DNA from: DASQPR01 sp035263025
GTDB taxonomy: Bacteria > Actinomycetota > Actinomycetes > Mycobacteriales > Micromonosporaceae
Direction: 5' to 3'
NCBI GenBank assembly: GCA_035263025.1
Contig: DATFRR010000169.1
Span: forward strand, 26,014-90,013
DNA length: 64,000 nucleotides
Positions within the stretch are counted from its first letter, which is position 1; every line of letters begins with the position of its first letter. A model generated the notes under the pieces. That model saw only the letters and a program-made list of their open reading frames with translations. It was not told the DNA's origin and ran no database searches. The position numbers and the translations under genes were made by a program. Positions 58,405 to 64,000 of the stretch are shown here, one piece after another.

Positions 58405-58893
58405 ATGAGCCAGGATCTGTTGCACATGCCGGACGCCACCGCGGACGACCCACCCGCCCGCGGCTGGCGCGCCCCCCGATGGCGGCTCATCGCCTGCCTC
58501 CTCGTGGTGGTCGGTGCGCTCGCGTTCATCGCGGTACGCGGTCTGACCGGAAACTTCGTCTACTACCTGACGCCGACCGACATCGTCGGCAACCACAAGG
58601 CACACGTCGGCGAGCGAGTCCGGCTCGGTGGCTACGTCGTGCCCGGCAGCGTCCACCAGACGAGATCGACGCTGACCTTCACCATCACCGACGGCACCGA
58701 CACCATGCAGGTGTCCGACACCGGATCCGTACCCGAGCTGTTCAAGCCCGGGCAAGGCGTCGTGCTCGAAGGGGCGCTGGGCGCCGACGGACTGTTCCAC
58801 TCGGACACGTTGCTCGTGCAGCACAACGGTGACTACCGTCCGCCGAAACCCGGCCAGAAGCCACCGAACCGCGCCAACCTTGCCGGGGGATGA
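58405..58893 (+). CDS. ccmE: CcmE, periplasmic-side heme chaperone
   Basis: A 162-residue protein with a signal anchor (LIACLLVVVGALAFIAVRGL) and an OB-fold domain (ERVRLGGYVVPGSVHQTRST, FTITDGTDTMQVSDTGSVPE, VVLEGALGADGLFHSDTLLV). The heme-binding His is in LLVQHNGDYRPP, equivalent to E. coli HDENY, so this is the His type, not the Cys variant of archaea and some delta-proteobacteria. The ATG lies 2 nt after the ccmD stop. The ccmF ATG overlaps its stop. Confidence 0.93.
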   Translation: MSQDLLHMPDATADDPPARGWRAPRWRLIACLLVVVGALAFIAVRGLTGNFVYYLTPTDIVGNHKAHVGERVRLGGYVVPGSVHQTRSTLTFTITDGTDTMQVSDTGSVPELFKPGQGVVLEGALGADGLFHSDTLLVQHNGDYRPPKPGQKPPNRANLAGG

Positions 58894-60896
58894 CCATGGG
58901 TCAGCTGGGTACGTATGCGCTGTTGCTCGGACTGGCGCTGTCCGGGTACGGCGCCGTCGCGGCCGCGCTCGGCGCCAAGACGGACCGTCCGGTGCTCGTG
59001 GAAAGCGCGCGGCGGACGGCGTTCGGATTGTTCGCCACTATCCTGGTCGTAAACGGCGCGATGATGATCGCGTTGCTGCGCAACGACTTCGCGCTGCGCT
59101 ACGTCGTGGAGAACTCGTCGCGCGAAACGCCGGCGTTCTTCCGCGCACTGTCGCTGTGGGCCGCCGACGACGGATCGCTGTTGCTGTGGAACCTCATCCT
59201 CGCCGGGTACATCGCGGCGGTCGCGTTGCGGTTCCGGCGCGACCGACCGGCGACGTTCCCCTACGCGCTGTCCGTGCTCTTCGTGGTCCAGGTGTTCTAT
59301 CTGATCCTGGTCAACGGCCCCGCCACACCGTTCGCGACGATGTCGTCCCGCCCGGCAGACGGCGCCGGCCCAGCGCCGCTGCTGCAGAACCATCCGCTGA
59401 TGGCCGTCCACCCACCGTTCCTCTACCTCGGATTCATCGGGTTCACCGTGCCGTTCGCGTTCGGGATCGCGTCGCTGCTTGCCGGCCACGGTACGGACGA
59501 GTGGGTGTCGATCATCCGCCGGTGGACGCTGGTCGTCTGGTGTTTCCTCACGATCGGCCTGCTGCTCGGTGCGCTGTGGTCCTACTCGGTGCTCGGCTGG
59601 GGCGGCTACTGGGCGTGGGACCCGGTGGAGAACGTCGCGCTGCTGCCATGGCTGCTGTCCACCGCGTTCCTGCATTCGGTGATGCTGCAGGAACGGCGTG
59701 GCATGGCTCGGCTGTGGAATATCGCACTGGTCATCGGAGCGTTCTCGCTGATGACATTCGGCACGTTCCTGACCCGCGGCAGCGTCTTGTCGTCGGTGCA
59801 CGCGTTCGCACAGACCGCGGTCGGCCCGGCGTACCTCGCGTTCCTCGCGGTCGTGATGCTGGTCGGTTTCGGGCTGCTGATGTGGCGGCTGCCGACATTG
59901 CGTACTCCGGCGCGACTCGACTCGGCGATCTCGCGCGAGGCGGCATTCGTCGGCAACAACGTGCTGCTACTCGCCGCTGCCGCGATCATCCTGCTCGGCA
60001 CCGCGTTCCCGCTCGTCGTTGAGGCGGTCTCCGGCCAGCAGATCACCGTCGGCGGACCCTACTTCAGGAGTGCGGTCACACCGGTGTTCCTGTTGCTGCT
60101 GCTACTGGCCGGCACCGCCCCGTTGCTGCCGTGGCGCGCGACGAACCGCGCCCGCGCGCTGCGCCGGCTCCGCGTACCGGCGGTCGCAGCGGCGCTCGTC
60201 ATGGTCGCGACCGCGCTCGCCGGTGTCCGGAACGTGACCGCGGTGGCCGGCTTCGGCCTCGCCGCGCTCGTGTTCGTGGCGAACGGTCAGGAAGTCGTGA
60301 GCGGGCTCGCGATCGGCCGGCGCGGCGGGCGTAGCGGCATCGTGCGAACCATGCTCCGCGGGCGCCGGCGGTACGCCGGACTCGTCGTACACGTCGGCCT
60401 GGCGATGGTGGCCGCCGGCATCACCGCGTCGTCCACGCTCGGCCAGCAGACCGAGGTCACGCTGAAGGCCGGACAGAGCACGGTGTTCGCCGGCCACGTC
60501 CTGCGCTACGAGGGTCTGCGCACCGACCAGCAACCGCAACGGATCGTCCTGTCCGCACCGGTGAAGGTGAACAATGTCGGCGGCGGCGGAGCCGGCACGC
60601 TCGATCCGCGTATGAACCTCTACCCGGCCGCGACCGAACCGATCGGCTCGCCGTCGATTCATCGCGGCGTCGTCTGGGATCTCTATGCCTCGGTAATTTC
60701 GTTGCAGGAGGACGGCAACTCGGCGACGTTCCGCTTCTACCGGAATCCCGGCGTGAACTGGCTGTGGCTCGGTGGATTCGTGATGGCGCTGGGTGGCGTC
60801 GCAGCCGCGTGGCCGGTACGGCGACGGCACGACGACGACGAGGCACCCACCAGCGTCAGGCGTACGCGTGCCCCCGTCGAGGTTGGAGCGGTGTGA
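58890..60896 (+). CDS. ccmF: CcmF, heme lyase subunit
   Basis: A 668-residue polytopic protein that ligates heme to apocytochrome. The WWD domain is GGYWAWDPVENVALLPWLLS. External histidines are in LLQNHPLMAVHPPFLYLGFI and LSSVHAFAQTAVGPAYLAFL. The C-terminal external domain (about residues 520-620, with STLGQQTEVTLKAGQSTVFA) is present. An ATG at 58890 overlaps the ccmE stop (ATGA); an ATG at 58896 with GGGGG upstream is equally possible. It ends by overlapping ccmG by one base. Confidence 0.95.
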   Translation: MTMGQLGTYALLLGLALSGYGAVAAALGAKTDRPVLVESARRTAFGLFATILVVNGAMMIALLRNDFALRYVVENSSRETPAFFRALSLWAADDGSLLLWNLILAGYIAAVALRFRRDRPATFPYALSVLFVVQVFYLILVNGPATPFATMSSRPADGAGPAPLLQNHPLMAVHPPFLYLGFIGFTVPFAFGIASLLAGHGTDEWVSIIRRWTLVVWCFLTIGLLLGALWSYSVLGWGGYWAWDPVENVALLPWLLSTAFLHSVMLQERRGMARLWNIALVIGAFSLMTFGTFLTRGSVLSSVHAFAQTAVGPAYLAFLAVVMLVGFGLLMWRLPTLRTPARLDSAISREAAFVGNNVLLLAAAAIILLGTAFPLVVEAVSGQQITVGGPYFRSAVTPVFLLLLLLAGTAPLLPWRATNRARALRRLRVPAVAAALVMVATALAGVRNVTAVAGFGLAALVFVANGQEVVSGLAIGRRGGRSGIVRTMLRGRRRYAGLVVHVGLAMVAAGITASSTLGQQTEVTLKAGQSTVFAGHVLRYEGLRTDQQPQRIVLSAPVKVNNVGGGGAGTLDPRMNLYPAATEPIGSPSIHRGVVWDLYASVISLQEDGNSATFRFYRNPGVNWLWLGGFVMALGGVAAAWPVRRRHDDDEAPTSVRRTRAPVEVGAV

Positions 60897-61444
60897 TGCG
60901 ACGAATCACGCGTCGTCGAGGGATCTTGCTCGGCGTTGTCGCCGCGGTGGTGTCAGCGGTCGTGGTGCTGTTGTCGACCGGGCTTGGCAAGGATCCGTCG
61001 GTCGTTGCGTCGCCGCTTGTCGGACGCGTCGCACCCGACTTCACGCTGTCACAGTTGAACGGGCCGCCGATGACTCTGTCGAAGCTGCGCGGGCAGGTCG
61101 TCGTGGTGAACTTCTGGGCGTCATGGTGCACCGAGTGCCACACCGAGCAGGCAGCGCTCGACCAGACGTGGCAACAGTTCCAGGACTCCGGAGTGGTCGT
61201 CGTCGGCGTCAACTTCGAGGACACCACCGGCGACGCGAGCGACTATGTACGGACCGCTGGCGTGGCCTACCCCGTGGTGGAGGACACCGACTCGCGCACC
61301 GCGTTGGCGTACGGTCTGCGCGGCATCCCGGAGACGTTCATCGTCGACAAGACCGGGCGGATCGTCGATCGCATCATCGGACCGGTGGATGCGACGAAAC
61401 TGTCCAGCGAGATCAACGAGGTGCTGCTGGCCGGTGCGCGATGA
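60896..61444 (+). CDS. ccmG: CcmG/ResA-type thioredoxin-fold reductant
   Basis: A 182-residue membrane-anchored thioredoxin. A signal anchor (ILLGVVAAVVSAVVVLLSTG) leads to a TlpA-like domain with PDFTLSQLNGPPMTLSKLRG, the active site NFWASWCTECHTEQ, and the cis-proline segment RGIPETFIVDKTGRIVDRII (GxPETF is typical of CcmG). It should keep apocytochrome Cys reduced, using electrons from CcdA. The active site CTEC lacks the usual Pro and, with the next His, reads CxxCH. Its stop overlaps ccmH (ATGA). Confidence 0.92.
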   Translation: MRRITRRRGILLGVVAAVVSAVVVLLSTGLGKDPSVVASPLVGRVAPDFTLSQLNGPPMTLSKLRGQVVVVNFWASWCTECHTEQAALDQTWQQFQDSGVVVVGVNFEDTTGDASDYVRTAGVAYPVVEDTDSRTALAYGLRGIPETFIVDKTGRIVDRIIGPVDATKLSSEINEVLLAGAR

Positions 61445-61977
61445 ACGCGGCCGCTGCGAAAGCCAGGCTACGCACCAAGCTCCCGGTCCTGATGGTGCTT
61501 CTCGCGGTCCTCGTCGGTGCCATCACGCTGGCGGTTGTGGCGGTGCGCGGGCATCAGGCCCAACCGAGCCAGGCTCAACAGGTCCAGCAGATCGCCGCCG
61601 GTCTGCACTGCCCGATCTGTAAGGACCTGTCGGTGGCGGACTCGCCCGCACCGCTTGCCCAGCAGATGCGTGCCGAGATCGCGCAGAAGCTCCGAGCCGG
61701 TGAATCCGCCGACGAGATTCGGGCCAGCTTCGTCGCGGCGTACGGCGACTCCGTGCTGATGTCGCCGCCGCGCCGCGGGCTGTCCGGTGCCGCATATTTC
61801 CTGCCCGCGATCGTGATCCTGGTCGGCGTCCTCGGCGCGGCCATGCTGATCCGGCGTTGGGTGCGAAGTCCTGAAACGGGCCCAGCCGACGATGTCGAGG
61901 CCGCGCCGCTGTCCGCGACGCAGCGCCGCGCCGTCCATCGGGCGCTCGCGCGACTGCGCGAAGAGGAGCCGGCGTGA
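61441..61977 (+). CDS. ccmH: CcmH, apocytochrome c thioreduction/ligation protein
   Basis: A 178-residue protein of the CcmH/CycL/NrfF family. An N-terminal helix (VLMVLLAVLVGAITLAVVAV) leads to the redox motif LHCPICKDLSVADSPAPLAQ (the LRCxxCQNQSIADS equivalent), then IRASFVAAYGDSVLMSPPRR, and a second helix (YFLPAIVILVGVLGAAMLI). It acts with CcmG and CcmF at the ligation step. Start and stop overlap neighbours by 4 nt. Confidence 0.93.
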   Translation: MNAAAAKARLRTKLPVLMVLLAVLVGAITLAVVAVRGHQAQPSQAQQVQQIAAGLHCPICKDLSVADSPAPLAQQMRAEIAQKLRAGESADEIRASFVAAYGDSVLMSPPRRGLSGAAYFLPAIVILVGVLGAAMLIRRWVRSPETGPADDVEAAPLSATQRRAVHRALARLREEEPA

Positions 61978-62996
61978 CCGTCGTACTCGTGATTGGCGTG
62001 CTGACGTTCGGGGCCGGATTCGTTGTCCTGCGGCCGTTCTCGCACGCGCATCGGCAGTCGCGGGCGCACGCGCCGGCATCCGACGAGGTACGCCGTCGCG
62101 AACTCCTCCGACAACTGCGCGACATCGACGACGACTTCGCCGCCGGGAAGTTGAGCGAAGCGGATCACGATCGGCTCGCCGGCCCCGTCGAACGAGAGGT
62201 CTCGGCGGTCCTGCGACGCATCAAGAGCCGGGGGAGGGCGCTCGGCGATGCTCGCGACGATGGGCGCGGATCCCGTTCTGCGACGCAGACGGCGCGCCCC
62301 ACGCAGACGGCGCGGGCCACGCAGACTGTGCGTCCGACGCAAGCTCGCGCCGCCAAGATGGCACCGAAGCGCTGGCGGCAGCGAACCGTGACGGTGGTGG
62401 CGCTGGGCGGTGGCCTCGTCGGCGTCACGCTTCTGTTGCTCGGCGCCGTGACGCCACGGTCCGCGGGCCAGACGATATCGGGTGATGCGGTCGCCGGCGG
62501 CGCGGCGCCGTCGGCGCCGTCGGCCACGAGTTCCGGCGGCGCGTCCGCCGATCAGGGCCTGCAGGCGACGCCGGAGCAGCTTGCCGCCATCGATGCCGCG
62601 GCCGAACGCGTGAAGGCGAATCCCAAGGACGTCAACGCACATCTGGCGCTTGCCAATGCGTACGACGACGGCGGTGCGACCCAACTCGCGGCCGTGGAAT
62701 ATCTGGCGGTCACCAAGCTCGATCCGACGAACGCCGAGGCGAATACCGCGCTGGCACAACTCGCGTACGCGGTCGGGAATGTGACGCAGGCAAAGGCGAT
62801 GCTCGACACGGTGCTCGCCGCGCACCCGGGCTATCCCGAGGCGCTCTACGCGCGCGGCCTGATCCTGCTGACCGCACTTCATCAGCCCAAGGCAGCCGAA
62901 CAGGACCTCACCGCCTACCTCGCCGTCGCGCCGTTCGGTGCGCAGCGCACCCAGGCCGAGACCTTGCTGGCACTCGCCAAGAGCGAGGACCATTGA
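61974..62996 (+). CDS. ccmI: CcmI-like TPR protein
   Basis: A 340-residue protein. A first helix (VVLVIGVLTFGAGFVVLRPF), a cytosolic helical region (RRRELLRQLRDIDDDFAAGK, the CcmI N-terminal signature), a basic stretch coded by 18-bp tandem DNA repeats (about residues 103-126), a second helix (VTVVALGGGLVGVTLLLLGA) and about four TPR units (NPKDVNAHLALANAYDDGGA; NAEANTALAQLAYAVGNVTQ; HPGYPEALYARGLILLTALH). CcmI proteins chaperone apocytochromes for CcmFH. The GTG start overlaps the ccmH stop, and its stop overlaps hemA (TGATG). Confidence 0.87.
   Translation: MTVVLVIGVLTFGAGFVVLRPFSHAHRQSRAHAPASDEVRRRELLRQLRDIDDDFAAGKLSEADHDRLAGPVEREVSAVLRRIKSRGRALGDARDDGRGSRSATQTARPTQTARATQTVRPTQARAAKMAPKRWRQRTVTVVALGGGLVGVTLLLLGAVTPRSAGQTISGDAVAGGAAPSAPSATSSGGASADQGLQATPEQLAAIDAAAERVKANPKDVNAHLALANAYDDGGATQLAAVEYLAVTKLDPTNAEANTALAQLAYAVGNVTQAKAMLDTVLAAHPGYPEALYARGLILLTALHQPKAAEQDLTAYLAVAPFGAQRTQAETLLALAKSEDH
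62283..62351 (+). repeat. 18-bp in-frame tandem repeats in ccmI
   Basis: Units begin at 62283, 62301, 62319 and, partially, 62337. They encode a T-Q-T-A-R-P-like hexapeptide in the cytosolic loop between the two helices. Copies are diverged in a few bases. The length is a multiple of three, so copy number change would not shift the frame. Confidence 0.85.
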
Positions 62997-64000
62997 TGAG
63001 CGGCCTGTCGTGCGTCTCGGTCGCGGGCTGCCAGGTTTCGCTGGACCTGTTGGAAACGCTGGCATACGGCCGGGACGACCTGGCGGACCGCCTGCCGGCG
63101 TTGCGCGAGCGCAGCCGGGCGAGTGGCCTCGTGATGTTGTCCACATGCCAGCGCACCGAGGCGTACGCGACGTGGCGCGCCGAACCGGACGACGATGCGC
63201 TGATCGCCGCTGTGGCAAATGATCGCGGCGTACCCGTCGCCGCGCTACGCACCGCCGCTCGAACGTTGCACGGCGACGCGGCCGTTCGTCATCTGTTGCG
63301 GGTCACGTGCGGACTCGAGTCGTTCGCGTTGGGCGAGGCGGAGATTGCCGGTCAGGTTCGCGTGGCCATCGAGGCAAGTCGCGCGGCCGTGTCATGCGAT
63401 GTCGCGCTCGAACGGTTGATGGACACCGCGATCAGCGCGTCGCGACGGGCGCGGCGCCGCACGTCGATCGCGGTGGCAACCAGATCGGTCGCCACCGTTG
63501 CGGTCGAGACGATCGTGCGGTCATTCGGGGGTACGGTCGCCGGACGGCACGTGCTTGTCGTCGGCGCCGGTCAGGTCGCGGAGGTCGTCGTGGACCGCGC
63601 GATCGCGCTCGGCGCCACGGTGACGGTGTGCAACCGGACCCGTCGGAACGCGGCCCGGTTCGCCGCCGCCGGTGCCGAGGTCGTCGATCTGGCCGACCTG
63701 TCAGCGTGCCTCGGCGCGTGCGACGTTGCGATTCTTGCCACCGCGGCACCGCATCCGCTTGTCGATGCGCGGGGCCTGACTACGGCTCGCCCGGCTGCGG
63801 TTCGGCCGGCCGCCGTTCGCCCGGCCGCGGTTCGGCCGGCCGCCGTTCGGCCGGCCGCAGCTCGCCCGGCTGCGGCTCGCCCAAACGCATCCGGACGCCT
63901 CACGCTCGTCGACCTGTCGCTGCCGCGCAACGTCGACCCGGACGTCCGAGCGCTCCCGTCGGTCCGGCTCCTCGACCTCGCGGACCTGCGTGACGAAGCG
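62996..64000 (+). CDS. hemA: Glutamyl-tRNA reductase HemA (cut by the window end)
   Basis: The first 335 codons of glutamyl-tRNA reductase, which makes glutamate-1-semialdehyde for the C5 heme pathway. The catalytic Cys is in LSTCQRTEAY (usual form STCNRTE). The family motif is GLESFALGEAEIAGQVR, and the NADPH fold has VLVVGAGQVAEVVVDRA, VCNRT and DVAILATAAP. Between that and DLSLPRNVDPDV lies an insert of about 30 residues made of RPAAV-type pentapeptide repeats. The ATG overlaps the ccmI stop, so heme synthesis is tied to the ccm operon. The C-terminal dimerisation domain is outside the window. Confidence 0.9.
   Translation, partial: MSGLSCVSVAGCQVSLDLLETLAYGRDDLADRLPALRERSRASGLVMLSTCQRTEAYATWRAEPDDDALIAAVANDRGVPVAALRTAARTLHGDAAVRHLLRVTCGLESFALGEAEIAGQVRVAIEASRAAVSCDVALERLMDTAISASRRARRRTSIAVATRSVATVAVETIVRSFGGTVAGRHVLVVGAGQVAEVVVDRAIALGATVTVCNRTRRNAARFAAAGAEVVDLADLSACLGACDVAILATAAPHPLVDARGLTTARPAAVRPAAVRPAAVRPAAVRPAAARPAAARPNASGRLTLVDLSLPRNVDPDVRALPSVRLLDLADLRDEA
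63788..63882 (+). repeat. 15-bp in-frame tandem repeats in hemA
   Basis: Six 15-bp units (from 63788, 63803, 63818, 63833, 63848 and 63863) plus a 5-bp stub encode RPAAV or RPAAA. Alternate copies are more alike, giving a 30-bp higher period. They fall in the NADPH-binding domain between two conserved strands and keep the frame open. Confidence 0.88.

Noticed and set aside
1..64000. tRNA, rRNA or classical riboswitch genes
   Set aside because: I looked through the intergenic regions for cloverleaf-like or conserved riboswitch elements and found none I could support. A covariance-model scan would be decisive.

Overview
The window is high-GC DNA with dense, often overlapping genes and frequent GTG starts. 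It is best read as a chromosomal segment of an actinobacterium. Supporting marks are a furA-katG pair at the left edge, an F420-type luciferase-like oxidoreductase, a DUF664/DinB-like protein of the mycothiol type, PadR and YtrA-like GntR regulators, a SigE-type sigma factor, and several promoters whose -10 box lies 5-8 nt before the start codon, as expected for leaderless mRNAs. I cannot name the genus. I see no tRNA, rRNA, insertion sequence, prophage or CRISPR array.

Layout. 1-5.2 kb: katG (cut by the window edge), furA, a DUF1932 dehydrogenase, a TrmH/SpoU methyltransferase, a DUF664 protein, a winged-helix/GNAT fusion and an F420-type oxidoreductase, closed by a clear bidirectional terminator. 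5.3-13 kb: a secreted GH92 alpha-mannosidase, a divergent LacI regulator with a 28-bp palindrome, and a GH15 trehalase/glucoamylase-type enzyme. 13-17 kb: a NarL-type two-component system divergent from a small membrane protein plus an ABC transporter. 17-25 kb: a PNPOx-like protein, an AlkA-type glycosylase, an ABM-fold protein, a DHA2 exporter, small unknowns, a membrane deacetylase-glycosyltransferase fusion and a kinase-like phosphotransferase. 25-29 kb: a TMEM175-type channel, an ECF sigma factor with a coupled membrane protein bearing Asp-box repeats, and a flavoprotein disulfide reductase. The gap at 29.3-29.7 kb holds a GH15 gene remnant and tandem repeats. 29.7-32.7 kb: a PadR-controlled MacB/FtsX transporter. 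32.7-35.4 kb: a MOSC-ferredoxin-reductase fusion with a DUF427 protein. 35.5-43.5 kb: a four-gene transporter with two different ATPases and two giant paralogous FtsX permeases. 43.5-53.2 kb: secreted CAP protein, lipoprotein, membrane proteins, a Cdc48-like AAA+ ATPase, cupin, APH-like kinase and a GntR-ABC-permease operon.

53.4-64 kb is the most striking part: ccdA, ccmA, a 27-codon micro-ORF, ccmB, a di-heme cytochrome c, ccmC, ccmD, ccmE, ccmF, ccmG, ccmH, ccmI and the start of hemA. This is an apparently complete System I cytochrome c maturation pathway, whereas most actinobacteria use System II (ResB/CcsA). It is placed directly upstream of the first enzyme of C5 heme synthesis. Two internal promoters, before ccmA and before the cytochrome gene, share the same unusual hexamers at identical spacing. 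The set would move heme (CcmABCD), chaperone it (CcmE), keep apocytochrome thiols reduced (CcdA, CcmG, CcmH) and ligate heme (CcmF, CcmH, CcmI), with the di-heme cytochrome as a likely client.

All calls are from reading translated sequence and motifs. No database search was run.
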